DNA of 64,000 nt from Hoeflea_A sp040932035 (GTDB lineage: Bacteria > Pseudomonadota > Alphaproteobacteria > Rhizobiales > Rhizobiaceae). Positions 1 to 8,407 of the stretch are shown here, one piece after another. The notes under the pieces are model-generated. The model was not told the origin of the DNA and made no database searches. It saw only the letters and a program-made list of their open reading frames with translations. The stretch is from NCBI RefSeq assembly GCF_040932035.1, contig NZ_JBFRBB010000003.1, forward strand, positions 248,001 to 312,000, read 5' to 3'. The position numbers and the translations under genes are program-made. Position 1 is the stretch's first letter; each line of letters begins with the position of its first letter.

Positions 1-2
1 GT

Positions 3-149
3 GCCGACAATCTGCAGGGATCGATCCGCGAATTGCGTGTTCAGCAGGATGCTGCCGAACTTGCAGTCGAAGAGGCGGAAGCGGAGTTGGAAAAGGCCGC
101 GGCGCTCGAAAGCCGTGACGCCGGCACCCGCAGTTCCAAGGCCGGATAA
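3..149 (+). CDS. C-terminal end of a cut-off gene, possibly an MCE/PqiB-type protein
   Basis: Only the last 48 residues are in the window, ending at TAA 147-149. They are rich in Glu, Ala and Leu and look like an amphipathic or coiled-coil tail. The next gene downstream encodes a PqiA-domain membrane protein. PqiA proteins are commonly encoded beside MCE (PqiB/MlaD) proteins, which often end in long helices, so an MCE identity is an inference from context. The fragment itself has no diagnostic motif and could belong to another helical protein. Confidence 0.4.
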   Translation, partial: ADNLQGSIRELRVQQDAAELAVEEAEAELEKAAALESRDAGTRSSKAG

Positions 150-293
150 TCCATCGGCCCCTCCTGACCATCAGATAGAAAGACCGGCTAGCCTGAGCGG
201 CCGGGATGTGCTTTTGTGTGTCCGGCCGGTTGATCCCGGCAGCGGACGCTTCTGCTTGTGTGCTATGCGACCGCGCTGAAACCGATTGACAGC

Positions 294-797
294 ATGCGAG
301 CATTCAAAGCCGGGGTGTCATTGCCTTACCATTTCATTTTGCCGCCGTTGCTGTTTGCCGGACCGTTTTGCCTGGCACTCGGCCTGACCTTGCCGCTGGT
401 TCGCTTTGAAAAGCTGTATTTTTTCGAAGAGACCCCTTCGCTGATCGGCATCATTGCGACCTTGTGGCGTGACGGCAGTTTGCTGCTGGCCGTATTGGTG
501 GCACTGTTTTCAGCCGTTTTTCCGGTGGCCAAGCTGCTGGTGGTGTTTTACGAGGCGGCGGCCAAACGGAACGGAGAGGCGACTGGAAAGGGGCTGTTGA
601 GCAGCTTTATTCCGCTGCTCTCGAAATGGTCGATGATGGATGTGCTTTTGGTCGCGCTGGTCATTGTTGCGGCAAAATCCAGCGGGGTTGCCAACGCGTT
701 TACCCAGCCGGGGCTGTGGTTTTATGCCGCATCTGCGCTGACAGTAACCGTAACGCACTACCTGTTGCAGTTGCGTGGATCGACGGTCGCGCAATAA
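294..797 (+). CDS. PqiA-domain integral membrane protein
   Basis: This is a protein of about 167 residues with three to four hydrophobic segments: residues 10-35, 55-80, 112-130 and 140-160. The stretch SKWSMMDVLLVALV is the characteristic PqiA core (Lys-Trp-Ser-Met followed by Asp-Val). PqiA proteins are inner-membrane partners of MCE lipid-transport proteins and are often induced by membrane stress. This protein carries a single PqiA domain, whereas E. coli PqiA has two. I chose ATG 294; an in-frame ATG at 258 would add 12 unusual residues. Neither start has a strong ribosome binding site. It probably forms an operon with the truncated gene upstream. Confidence 0.8.
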   Translation: MRAFKAGVSLPYHFILPPLLFAGPFCLALGLTLPLVRFEKLYFFEETPSLIGIIATLWRDGSLLLAVLVALFSAVFPVAKLLVVFYEAAAKRNGEATGKGLLSSFIPLLSKWSMMDVLLVALVIVAAKSSGVANAFTQPGLWFYAASALTVTVTHYLLQLRGSTVAQ

Positions 798-823
798 AAA
801 CGGCCCTCAAAGTATCGGGCCGT
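795..823 (-). terminator. Intrinsic terminator of sciP
   Basis: A stem ACGGCCC/GGGCCGT with a 10-nt loop reads, on the minus strand, straight into a T-rich run (TTTTTATT). It lies about 70 nt past the sciP stop codon and also just past the stop of the PqiA-like gene, so it may serve both converging genes. Confidence 0.7.
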
Positions 824-890
824 GATCGAAACTGGATTTGGAGAAGTGGCAGCGCGGATTTGGCAAGCGCCGGCTACAGCAGTCAGGCAC

Positions 891-1166
891 CTAGTGACGG
901 TACTGCTGGATACGGGTGGTGCGCAGGCCGGCAAGACCATGTGCGTCAATCGAAGCCTGCCAGGAGAGAAACTCCTCAACAGTCAGCGTATAACGCTCAC
1001 AGGCCTCTTCAAGACTTAGCAGTCCGCCTCTGACAGCTGCAACGACTTCCGCCTTGCGACGGATTACCCACCGTCGCGTGCTGCTTGGAGGAAGATCGGC
1101 AATTGTCAGCGGACTGCCGTCCGGGCCAATCACATATTTTATTCTCGGTCGTACCATTTCGGTCAT
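891..1166 (-). CDS. sciP: SciP-family (DUF1153) transcriptional regulator
   Basis: This is a 91-residue DNA-binding protein. The segments IGPDGSPLTIADLPP, TRRWVIRRKAEVVAAVRGG, LEEACERYTLTVEEFLSW and GLAGLRTTRIQQYR are the near-invariant DUF1153 signature. In Caulobacter SciP binds CtrA and blocks activation of CtrA-dependent promoters late in the cell cycle. The fold is a Trp-repressor-like helix-turn-helix. I chose ATG 1166 because AGAGAG lies 5 to 6 nt upstream; a GTG at 1184 would add six residues not expected in the family. It diverges from mnmA. Confidence 0.93.
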   Translation of the reverse strand: MTEMVRPRIKYVIGPDGSPLTIADLPPSSTRRWVIRRKAEVVAAVRGGLLSLEEACERYTLTVEEFLSWQASIDAHGLAGLRTTRIQQYRH

Positions 1167-1419
1167 TGGACTCTCTATACACACTCAAAGACCTAACTCC
1201 CCACACCATACCAATTGAGGTTTAAAGATTGTCTAAACAAACCGGCACAACTTTGTATAACGTTGAACTAGTAGGTTCGTGGACCGGTGCGGACAGGGCA
1301 TTTGCACCGAATCATCAACTGTGATGACCGCGGAACTTGCCGTTGCAAGGGCAATTGCATATATCAGGGCAGAAGCTTGATTGGCGCCTTTAACGCCTTT
1401 GAACGCGGAAACCGAGACC

Positions 1420-2619
1420 TTGAACACACTAGATATAAACAAGAGACCTGAGGACACGCGGGTTGTCGTCGCCATGTCGGGCGGCGTGGATTCGTCCGTA
1501 GTGGCGGGTCTGCTCAAGCGCGAAGGCTACGATGTCGTCGGCGTGACGCTGCAGCTCTATGACCATGGAGCGGCTGTGCACAGGGCCGGCTCGTGCTGCG
1601 CCGGGCAAGACATCGATGATGCGCGGCGCGTATCCGAGACACTGGGCATTCCGCATTACGTGCTCGATTACGAGCAGCGTTTTCGCGAAGCGGTTATCAA
1701 TCCGTTCGCCGAAAGCTATGTGGCCGGCGAAACGCCAATTCCCTGCGTTGCCTGCAATCAGACCGTCAAGTTTGCGGATCTTTTGAAGACGGCGCGTGAA
1801 CTCGGCGCCGATGCCCTGGCAACCGGGCACTATATACGCTCGCGCACCAACGGCGCGCACCGCGCGCTCTTCCGGCCGATCGATTCGGACAAGGACCAGA
1901 GCTATTTTCTGTTCGCGACGACACAGGAGCAGATCGATTATCTGCGGTTTCCGCTCGGCAACCTGTCGAAGGCCGAAACCAGGTCGCTAGCAATGGAAAT
2001 GGGTCTGAATGTTGCCGACAAGGCGGAAAGCCAGGACATCTGCTTTGTGCCACAGGGCAAGTACAGCGATGTTATCTCCAAGCTGAAGCCGGAAGCCGCG
2101 CTCAAGGGCGAGATCGTGCATATAGACGGCCGGGTCCTCGGCCGGCATGACGGCATCATGCATTATACGATCGGCCAGCGCCGCGGTATCGGCGTTGCCA
2201 TCGGCGAGCCGCTTTATGTTGTGCATCTCGATGCGGGCTCGGCGCGCGTTGTCGTCGGGCCGCGCGAAGCGCTGGAGACACACAGGCTGCATTTGCGCGA
2301 TATCAACTGGCTCGGGGACGGGCCGGTGTCGGGCCTTCCGGCAAGCGGCTTTGCGTGTTTTGCCAAGGTGCGTTCGACGCGCCCACCGCGGCCGGCCACG
2401 GCCTGGTGGAAGGACGATACACTGATGGTCGAACTGACTGAAGGCGAGGCGGGTATCGCGCCCGGCCAGGCCTGTGTTCTTTATGCAAGCGATGGCGATA
2501 ATGCCCGCGTTTTTGGCGGCGGGTTTATCGACCGCACCGAACGCACCGACGAGACTGAACGGCTGCTGCAGACATTGCTTGCGCAGGAGACATCGCAGCC
2601 AGCCGTTCACCCGGCCTAA
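1420..2619 (+). CDS. mnmA: tRNA-specific 2-thiouridylase MnmA
   Basis: MnmA thiolates U34 of tRNA-Lys, Glu and Gln. It adenylates U34 and transfers sulfur from a persulfide relay. The PP-loop SGGVDSS is at residues 20-26. The catalytic cysteines are C112 (in CVACNQTVKF) and C208 (in SQDICFVPQG), and the C-terminal beta-barrel is complete. The length is 399 residues from TTG 1420, which gives the N-terminus MNTLDINKRPEDTR typical of rhizobial MnmA. An in-frame TTG at 1381 would add 13 residues with no family support. It stands alone, divergent from sciP and convergent with the secreted-protein gene. Confidence 0.96.
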   Translation: MNTLDINKRPEDTRVVVAMSGGVDSSVVAGLLKREGYDVVGVTLQLYDHGAAVHRAGSCCAGQDIDDARRVSETLGIPHYVLDYEQRFREAVINPFAESYVAGETPIPCVACNQTVKFADLLKTARELGADALATGHYIRSRTNGAHRALFRPIDSDKDQSYFLFATTQEQIDYLRFPLGNLSKAETRSLAMEMGLNVADKAESQDICFVPQGKYSDVISKLKPEAALKGEIVHIDGRVLGRHDGIMHYTIGQRRGIGVAIGEPLYVVHLDAGSARVVVGPREALETHRLHLRDINWLGDGPVSGLPASGFACFAKVRSTRPPRPATAWWKDDTLMVELTEGEAGIAPGQACVLYASDGDNARVFGGGFIDRTERTDETERLLQTLLAQETSQPAVHPA

Positions 2620-2628
2620 TCAGGCCGG
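2611..2628. terminator. Hairpin shared by two converging genes
   Basis: CCGGCCT-AATC-AGGCCGG is a perfect 7-bp stem with a 4-nt loop. It contains both the TAA of mnmA and the stop codon of the minus-strand gene that begins at 3111. There is no T-run on either side, so termination here would be weak or bidirectional. Confidence 0.45.
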
Positions 2629-3111
2629 CTGGCCGGACCCGGCGCCGATGCGCTGGCCGATAAAGTCGGCTGCAAATGTGTGGACAGGCTGCTGCGTCGC
2701 GGCGACGGGGTTTTGCCCCTCGTCAAATGACTCGCCCGCATAGGAGCCGGCAAGGCTGCGGTACTTGCCGTCCTGCAGATCCGAAAACGTCAGATCGTAG
2801 ACAACGCGCGTGGCGCCATCACCGCCGTCCGTCTCCTTGATATCGTGGTTGAAGTTGATCACTACCGCCCTGACGGTGTCCGGGCCGGTCGGCGTCCATG
2901 TGCCGAGTCCGGCTGTAAAGCCGATCGACGCTTCCTGGTCACTCACCTGCGAGACATTGCCGCCCGGGGCGAAGGACAGCACGCGCTTGTGGGCGTTGTC
3001 CTGGACAAGAAGATAGGATCCTTCAAAGGTTGTACTGTCGGCGGCGAGGGCAGGGCCGGCACCCAGCAGGGCGACGGCCAGTGCGGATGACATGAGTGTA
3101 TTGCGGAGCAT
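2620..3111 (-). CDS. Secreted protein of unknown function, paralogue A
   Basis: This is a 163-residue protein with a clear Sec signal peptide: a hydrophobic core around residues 5-20 and probable cleavage after ALA at about residue 23. I do not recognise the family. The mature part contains YLLVQDNAHKRVLSF, VSDQEASIGFTAGLGTWTPTGPDTVRA and VVYDLTFS. It is homologous to the next gene on the same strand (3145-3618) over its whole length, so the two arose by tandem duplication. A strong AAGGAGG site precedes the ATG. It is probably periplasmic and is not obviously an enzyme. Confidence 0.85.
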   Translation of the reverse strand: MLRNTLMSSALAVALLGAGPALAADSTTFEGSYLLVQDNAHKRVLSFAPGGNVSQVSDQEASIGFTAGLGTWTPTGPDTVRAVVINFNHDIKETDGGDGATRVVYDLTFSDLQDGKYRSLAGSYAGESFDEGQNPVAATQQPVHTFAADFIGQRIGAGSGQPA

Positions 3112-3144
3112 GAAAACCTCCTTGTTGGCTGTTTGACTGGATGT

Positions 3145-3618
3145 TTATTCGGCGAGGATCCGTGTTCCCTCAAATCGTGTTCCGAAGCTCCTGACGTGGG
3201 GCTCATCTGGCGATTGAGGGTTCTGGCCGGCATTGTAGGCCTGACCTGTGAAATAACCGGTCACCTTCTGGTATTTGCCGTCAACCGGTTTGGAAAAAGT
3301 CAGGTCGTAAACGATCATTGCAGCGCCCTGTCCATCGGCAGCATTTTCGGGATGATTGAAGTCAACGATGCTTGCCCTTGCGCTGCCGGGCCCTGTCTTG
3401 GTCCACGTGCCGAGACCGGACGTAAATCCGACCGTGTTCTGCTGGTCGCTGATCTGGCTGACGGTTCCGCCTTGCTCAATAGACAGTACTCTTTGGCGCT
3501 CATCGCTCTGTCGCAGCAGATAGGCTCCGTCGATGGCAGTGCTGTTGGCAGCCAGCGCAGCGGGCGAAAATGCCAGTGCGGCGGCCATTGCCGGAATCAT
3601 GAAGGGTAGTTTTGTCAT
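3145..3618 (-). CDS. Secreted protein of unknown function, paralogue B
   Basis: This is a 157-residue protein with a signal peptide (probable cleavage after AALA near residue 23). It shares with its downstream neighbour the blocks YLLRQSDERQRVLSI, VSQISDQ, GFTSGLGTWTKTGP and MIVYDLTFS, so it is a paralogue of unknown function. The two genes are 33 bp apart and read in the same direction, likely as one transcript with B first. The mature part has no cysteines except none conserved with paralogue A, and no catalytic motif is visible. Confidence 0.83.
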   Translation of the reverse strand: MTKLPFMIPAMAAALAFSPAALAANSTAIDGAYLLRQSDERQRVLSIEQGGTVSQISDQQNTVGFTSGLGTWTKTGPGSARASIVDFNHPENAADGQGAAMIVYDLTFSKPVDGKYQKVTGYFTGQAYNAGQNPQSPDEPHVRSFGTRFEGTRILAE

Positions 3619-3798
3619 TACCGAGTACTCCGTATGGGTGTTTGTTCGCCCCCGGACGGTTCGGTCGGTTACATTGGCAAATGTGGTGATGAAATATGCC
3701 CGGTTTTAGACCGGTGGGCTTAGACTTTAGGGTCATAGATAAACTGTCCACGGCCAGCCCAGCCGATGCATCGCCATTTGATGAAGCGAAATGTGCAC

Positions 3799-3823
3799 AA
3801 AAAAACCGGCCCTGAAGGCCGGC
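3799..3823 (-). terminator. Intrinsic terminator after the DegT aminotransferase gene
   Basis: On the minus strand a GC-rich stem GCCGGCC/GGGCCGG (4-nt loop TTCA) is followed directly by a run of seven T. It lies about 25 nt beyond the stop codon at 3848 and is a classical intrinsic terminator. Confidence 0.85.
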
Positions 3824-3847
3824 TGTTTCCTGTCCATTTAAGGGTCG

Positions 3848-4987
3848 TTACTCGGCAGCCACAGCTTGGCGTGCCGACGTAAATTCGACGATCGTCTCGA
3901 TGATCCGGTCCTGATCCGAGCGTTCAAGATAGGGGTGCATCGGCAGGCACAGAATGGAGTTGGGCAACTGCTCGGTCACCGTCAATTCGCCCGGCCCCTT
4001 CGGATAGTGAGCATAGGCGGGCTGCTGATGCAGCGGCTTGACGTAGTATATCACTGACGGAATGCCTTTTTCGCCGAGATGGGCTTTCAGGCCGTCCCGA
4101 TCGACGGTCTCAATGGCGAACTGTGCCCATGCGGAGCGCATGCCCTGCGGCGTGTGCGGGACGCGGACATGGTCCTTGAGATTGTCGCAATAGTAACCGG
4201 CTATTTTCTGCCGGGCTTCCAGCTCCTCGTCGAAGATGGCCAGTTTTTCGAGCAGGATTGCCGCCTGGATCGTATCGAGGCGCGAATTCATGCCGATATG
4301 AACGTTGTCGTACTGGCTTTCTCCCTTGCCGTGGAAGGCATAGGAGCGCAGTCGTTCCATCATCTCATCGTCGTTGGTGAACATGGCACCGCCGTCGCCG
4401 TAGCATCCAAGCGGTTTTGCCGGGTAAAAGCTGGTTGCGGCAACATCGCCAAACGATCCGCAGGCGCCTGCGGCGGTTGTGCCGCCAATGCTCTGGGCGG
4501 CATCTTCAAGAACCATGATGTCGTGTTTCCTGCAGATGGCTTCGATCGCAGGATAATCGGCCGGCGTGCCGAACAGGTCGACCGGAATGACCGCCTTGGG
4601 ATTGAGCATGCCCCTGGCCTTTACATCCTGGATGGCATCTTCAAGGCAGGACGGGTTCAGATTGTAGGTTTCGTGGGCGATTTCCACGAAGACGGGTGTG
4701 GCGCCGGTCAGGGCGACAACCTCGGCGGTGGCGGCAAAGGTGAAAGAGGGAACGAATACGGCATCGCCAGGACCGATTTCACGGGCCATAAGCGGAAGAA
4801 GTAATGCGTCCGTTCCGTTGGCGCAGCCGATGGCGTGCTTGACCCCGACATATTCCGCGATTCTGGCTTCGAATTCGGAAACTTCCGGGCCGAGAATATA
4901 ACGGCCTTCGCCCAGAACCTTGGAAACGGCCTGCTCAAGGCGACCGCCAATGCGCGCTCTTTGCGCAGCAAGATCGATGAACTGCAT
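3848..4987 (-). CDS. DegT/DnrJ/EryC1/StrS-family sugar aminotransferase
   Basis: This is a PLP-dependent aminotransferase of 379 residues (fold type I) that aminates keto sugar-nucleotides for surface polysaccharides. The Schiff-base lysine is K191 in SFYPAKPLGCYGDGG, and the PLP-ring contact is in EDAAQSIGG (residues 161-169). The N-terminal MQFIDLAAQ and ILGPEVSEFE blocks are typical of the family. The start is ATG 4987; the in-frame extension to 5092 does not match family starts. The neighbouring Gfo/Idh dehydrogenase gene on the same strand (267 bp upstream) suggests an oxidation-transamination pair of the WbpB/WbpE type. The actual sugar is unknown. Confidence 0.88.
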   Translation of the reverse strand: MQFIDLAAQRARIGGRLEQAVSKVLGEGRYILGPEVSEFEARIAEYVGVKHAIGCANGTDALLLPLMAREIGPGDAVFVPSFTFAATAEVVALTGATPVFVEIAHETYNLNPSCLEDAIQDVKARGMLNPKAVIPVDLFGTPADYPAIEAICRKHDIMVLEDAAQSIGGTTAAGACGSFGDVAATSFYPAKPLGCYGDGGAMFTNDDEMMERLRSYAFHGKGESQYDNVHIGMNSRLDTIQAAILLEKLAIFDEELEARQKIAGYYCDNLKDHVRVPHTPQGMRSAWAQFAIETVDRDGLKAHLGEKGIPSVIYYVKPLHQQPAYAHYPKGPGELTVTEQLPNSILCLPMHPYLERSDQDRIIETIVEFTSARQAVAAE

Positions 4988-5254
4988 ATTTACTTCTGTC
5001 CCCCTGCGGAAAACACTGATGGCCGCCTGCGGTATTGTCAATCGGCGCTCAGCGATTCGCGTGATACATGCGGCTATCCGGTTCCCAACCACCCGAACGT
5101 CCGCACCCTTACCAACAATAACGCTGAATTCCTTAGAATCTAGCTAATACGCTGTCATTACACATATTTCTACCCCGGTGTCTTCACACAAACACGCATC
5201 GTGTAACCGCAGGTGATCGGCATTTTAGGGAATTTTACATCCCGGATTTCCGGT

Positions 5255-6214
5255 TCAATCGTGGGTGACGGTGCCGGCTGAGAGGATTTTGATGACGGCA
5301 AGGCCTTCCTCGGCAGGGGTTCGAGGCGGGTTGCCGGTGCGGATGCAGTCGATGAAATGCGCGCATTCCTTGGTCAGCGGCAGGCCGTCGGACACGGAGA
5401 CATAACGCGGTTCGGCAGTCTCGAATTGCAGGCCTGCGTCGTTTTTCCACACTTTGTGGTCATAAACCGCCAGTTTCTCATGCCACGGCGCGACATCGTC
5501 GAATACGGCCATTGCCTTTTCGCCGATGACGGTCAGCCGCCGCTCGCGGTAGGGGTTCAGGCGTGAAGCGAAGACATGCGAGCGGATGCCGCCCGGAAAT
5601 GCCAGATGCAGATGGGCAAAATCACTCAGATGATTGAGCACGGCGGACCCTTCGCCGCGAATGTCACTGGGCTCTTCGCCGGTCAGCGCCAATATCAGCG
5701 ACAGGTCGTGGGGCGCGATGTCCCAAAGTGCATCGTTTTCGGTGTGAAACTTGCCAAGGCCGACGCGGTGGGAGTGTATGTATTGCAGCTTTCCAAAGGC
5801 GCCGTCCGACGCCATCTGGGCAAGGGTCTCAAATGCCGGGTGAAAGCGCAACACATGACCAGTCATCACCGCGACGCCGGCCCTTTTCCCGGCTTCAACC
5901 ACCCGCGTCGCATCGGCAACGTTAAGGGCGATGGGCTTTTCAACAAGCACATGCTTGCCGGCGGCAATCGCCGCAAGCGCGGTCTGTGCGTGAAGTTGCG
6001 GCGGCAGGGCAAGGACGACGGCGTCAATGCGCGGATCCGACAGGGCGGCTTGCGGATCGACCGTCTCCACGCCGAACTCTTCGGCAAGGGCGGCGGCGCG
6101 TGCGGTGTCCTGGTCGGCGACGGCGAAGAGCGCGCCCAGTTGGCTGAGCGTCCTGACGTGGTTACGGCCCCAGTATCCGCAGCCGATGACGGCGATGGCC
6201 GGATTGGTTTTCAT
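5255..6214 (-). CDS. Gfo/Idh/MocA-family oxidoreductase
   Basis: This is an NAD(P)-dependent sugar dehydrogenase of about 319 residues. The Rossmann motif is VIGCGYWGRNH (residues 9-19) and the family catalytic motif is VEKP (91-94). The substrate-domain motif DIAPHDLSL carries a conserved His. It probably oxidises a sugar nucleotide that the neighbouring DegT protein then aminates. ATG 6214 fits family N-termini (MKTNPAIAVIGCG). ATG 6229 is also in frame, and neither has a convincing ribosome binding site. It lies just upstream of tRNA-Met on the opposite strand. Confidence 0.87.
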   Translation of the reverse strand: MKTNPAIAVIGCGYWGRNHVRTLSQLGALFAVADQDTARAAALAEEFGVETVDPQAALSDPRIDAVVLALPPQLHAQTALAAIAAGKHVLVEKPIALNVADATRVVEAGKRAGVAVMTGHVLRFHPAFETLAQMASDGAFGKLQYIHSHRVGLGKFHTENDALWDIAPHDLSLILALTGEEPSDIRGEGSAVLNHLSDFAHLHLAFPGGIRSHVFASRLNPYRERRLTVIGEKAMAVFDDVAPWHEKLAVYDHKVWKNDAGLQFETAEPRYVSVSDGLPLTKECAHFIDCIRTGNPPRTPAEEGLAVIKILSAGTVTHD

Positions 6215-6360
6215 TGCTTTTTTCTGCATTGTGCTGGTTGCTTTGCCGTTGCCATATCGGCCCGGAAGAGGGCACGCAAGTGGCCGGCTGCATTTTCTGC
6301 AAGCTTTTGCTTGACACCAGCGATTGTGCGCCATTATATCGCGCCGTTCCTGACTGGTCC

Positions 6361-6437
6361 GGCGGGGTAGCTCAGGTGGTTAGAGCAGCGGAATCATAAT
6401 CCGCGTGTCGGGGGTTCAAGTCCCTCTCCCGCTACCA
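6361..6437 (+). tRNA. tRNA-Met (CAT), elongator type
   Basis: This is a 77-nt cloverleaf. The acceptor GGCGGGG pairs with TCCCGCT (two G-U pairs), the D-arm is GCTC/GAGC, the anticodon stem is GCGGA/TCCGC with loop ATCATAA (anticodon CAT at 6395-6397), the T-arm is GGGGG/CCCTC, and CCA is encoded at 6435-6437. A tRNA-Ile2 with lysidine would also read CAT, but the acceptor and arms resemble the elongator Met tRNA of alphaproteobacteria. Confidence 0.95.
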
Positions 6438-6606
6438 TTTTTTATAAATAAAATCAGTGTCTTGAGTTGATGATGGTGCCAGCTTGCGTTGAGGCTTGGC
6501 TTGCGGTGTGGCAACCGGCGTACTGTCGGCATGGATTTTCAATGATATTGGATTACGCAACCGTATCAGTTGATCGAGTGATGGACTGGCCGAACAAGCT
6601 CGAGAT

Positions 6607-6624
6607 CTCAGGTGGTTAGAGCAG
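6607..6624 (+). repeat. 18-bp exact copy of the tRNA-Met D-arm
   Basis: CTCAGGTGGTTAGAGCAG is identical to positions 6371-6388 of tRNA-Met, in the same orientation. The flanking bases do not form a cloverleaf. It is therefore a repeat or tRNA remnant, not a second tRNA gene. Confidence 0.7.
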
Positions 6625-6868
6625 GGGCTCACCGAATTCCGTGCGCGGAGGGATCAACAAAGTAACACGATGATCCAACGCAAATCTTGCGAGTGCTGAG
6701 AGTTTGGTTTCGTTCGGCGAAGCCGGCAACGTGTTATCCGCCTTTTGTTTGAAGGTTTAAATCCTGCCCCTGCAACCAACACCATCAGCACGCTGACTGC
6801 TGTGCGTCTTTCGAAGCGCGCTGCTCTGATGGAAGCCCCGCCTGAAGCAGGCCCTGTAATCCCTGAAT

Positions 6869-6970
6869 AAGATCTTCAACGTCCAGCGCCACCTAATCTC
6901 CCGAAAACCACTACGCCAATTTCGCAATGAAGCGATGAGCGCATGGAAGGCTGTGACAGTCGCAGCATGA
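6869..6970 (+). pseudogene. IS6-family transposase, C-terminal remnant
   Basis: One open frame reads KIFNVQRHLISRKPLRQF, continues into NEAMSAWKAV and ends at TGA 6968-6970. This is the usual C-terminus of IS6/IS240-family DDE transposases (FNVQRHLISR...LR.FR.EA...W). The catalytic part is missing, so it is dead. Related remnants lie at 22500-23190 and 58133-58257. Confidence 0.7.
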
Positions 6971-7048
6971 GCATGGCTGCGGGCCAACTTCACGCGGCAA
7001 CCGTTCTGCAACGTGACAGCGCCCAAAGACGAGCGCACCACAACCCCG

Positions 7049-8278
7049 TCAACTTTCATGGGGCTGATTAGACTTATTACCGCAAAGCAAACCAATCGCG
7101 GGACGAAACAGGTCGGAGGCCGCTCCGATTATTTCGTCACTCTTGCTGCGGCGGCTTGAGACAACCGCAGGCCGGCGACCTTTACTGACCAGGGACCGTT
7201 CGGGCAATATCTGCTCGAATTCATCCAGCAGGAGCTGAAACGTATCCGGGCTTTGGACAAACGGTCCGGTAAGGACAATCTCGTCAGGCATAAGCGTCAG
7301 TGTCAAATTGCGCAGTGTATGTGCCATCAGCAAAATCGGGCGCTTCAGAAAGCTTTTATCCGAGCACATTTTAAGAAACTCCTCGAACTTATGCTCGTCG
7401 ATCGGGATCGGTTGGTTTTCTGATTGGGTCGCCAGCGCCCACAGGCCAGCTTCAGCCTCCATGCATCCGATCATACCGCACTTGCAATGAGCTGTGCTTT
7501 CCGGATCGAGAACACAGTGCCCGATTTCACCAAATCCATCGCCGAAATCCAGTTCTTTGCCGTTGCTCGCGAACGCAGCTCCAATACCTATGCCCCAGTG
7601 AATAAGCAGGGTTTTCTTGTTTCTGATGCGGGCGTGGCGGGAGATCCGCGCCCTCAATTCGCAATTCAGGTTCTTTCTGACGATAACCTGAGACCTCAAT
7701 ATGTCTGACAAGATGTTCAGGTCGAAATCAGGCAGCTTCGGCCAATACGCGGAATAAACCCAACGCTTGCCTGGCTCATCGACAATTCCCGGTAAAGATA
7801 GTGCAAATCCGCAATGTTCCGCTGCTTTGGGAATGTGTGGCCGGCTTTGTGCCGACAGACGCTCAATGACATCAGTAAAACCGTGCTTGTCTATTCTGTC
7901 TGCGTGCACTTGCTCCTTAGCCTCGAAGTGAATCCTGCCGGAGAAATCGACTACGGCGCAGTGAATCGTGTGTGAAACTGCATGGAACACGACAGCACAA
8001 AGACGATTGGATGCGGGGGAGAGGAGTATTTCGGGCCGTCCTTTTTGCAATGCTTGTGTCGGTCGCGATTCAATGACCAGACCGTCCCGAATCAACTCCA
8101 AAACCAAATCGGAAACCGTCGCGGGCCTGAGTGCCATGTCTGTGGCGATCTTCTTTCGGGTTGGATTGTCGCCATGGCAGATGGCGGACAATATCCGTCC
8201 CTTACGTCCGGCAGGAAAATCAACGCCGTCAAGTTCGTATTGTCGAAAGTAGTAGTCGCTCATCGGGATCGAGGTCAT
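7049..8278 (-). CDS. ROK-family transcriptional regulator, NagC-like
   Basis: This is a 409-residue protein. The N-terminal winged helix-turn-helix spans roughly residues 25-70 (RKKIATDMALRPATVSDLVLELIRDGLV). The ROK domain keeps the structural zinc site H254, C265, C267 and C272 (GHCVLDPESTAHCKCGMIGC). The catalytic Asp of ROK kinases is absent (VRKNLNCE in place of the usual NDxN region), so it should bind a sugar phosphate without phosphorylating it. It diverges from nagB-nagA, and NagC-type ROK proteins repress such genes until GlcNAc-6-P accumulates. Its last codons run close to an IS6 remnant. ATG 8263 is an alternative start. Confidence 0.88.
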   Translation of the reverse strand: MTSIPMSDYYFRQYELDGVDFPAGRKGRILSAICHGDNPTRKKIATDMALRPATVSDLVLELIRDGLVIESRPTQALQKGRPEILLSPASNRLCAVVFHAVSHTIHCAVVDFSGRIHFEAKEQVHADRIDKHGFTDVIERLSAQSRPHIPKAAEHCGFALSLPGIVDEPGKRWVYSAYWPKLPDFDLNILSDILRSQVIVRKNLNCELRARISRHARIRNKKTLLIHWGIGIGAAFASNGKELDFGDGFGEIGHCVLDPESTAHCKCGMIGCMEAEAGLWALATQSENQPIPIDEHKFEEFLKMCSDKSFLKRPILLMAHTLRNLTLTLMPDEIVLTGPFVQSPDTFQLLLDEFEQILPERSLVSKGRRPAVVSSRRSKSDEIIGAASDLFRPAIGLLCGNKSNQPHES

Positions 8279-8309
8279 TGGCCGGTCTGTCCTTTTGAAT
8301 CAGATCATA

Positions 8310-8331
8310 TGGAAAAACTACAGGTTTTCCA
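8310..8331. promoter_or_regulatory. Candidate ROK operator between the regulator and nagB
   Basis: An inverted repeat TGGAAAA-N8-TTTTCCA sits between the divergent regulator and nagB, about 30 bp upstream of the nagB -35 box. A palindrome with A/T-rich arms at this place is what a NagC-like repressor would bind. Assignment is by position and symmetry only. Confidence 0.45.
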
Positions 8332-8359
8332 GGCGCTTTTGCCAGATGTGGATATTTTA

Positions 8360-8388
8360 TTGACATTTTTGTATTTAAGTACATAATT
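8360..8388 (+). promoter_or_regulatory. Predicted sigma-70 promoter of the nagB operon
   Basis: TTGACA (8360-8365), a 17-bp spacer and ATAATT (8383-8388) form a near-consensus promoter 20 bp upstream of the nagB ATG. The leader also carries the GGAG ribosome binding site at about 8400. Confidence 0.7.
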
Positions 8389-8407
8389 GTAAAAAAATGG
8401 AGCGACA

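Larger units (their letters stand above)
6438..7048. other. Gene-free stretch with decayed mobile DNA
   Basis: No intact gene is visible. The stretch begins with an AT-rich run after tRNA-Met. It contains an 18-bp copy of the tRNA-Met D-arm at 6607-6624, and the C-terminal end of an IS6-type transposase at 6869-6970. It looks like scar tissue at the left edge of an accessory region. Confidence 0.6.

Noticed and set aside
1..279. Open frame covering the left edge
   Set aside because: It is rich in Arg and Pro with no family features; the other frame gives a plausible helical protein end at 3-149.
4079..4804. 241-residue open frame on the plus strand
   Set aside because: It is antisense to the DegT aminotransferase gene, where the PLP lysine and other motifs are intact.
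5576..6370. 264-residue open frame on the plus strand
   Set aside because: It is the antisense shadow of the Gfo/Idh gene, whose family motifs are clear on the other strand.
6599..6680. Second tRNA gene suggested by the copied D-arm
   Set aside because: No acceptor stem, anticodon stem or T-arm can be formed around it.
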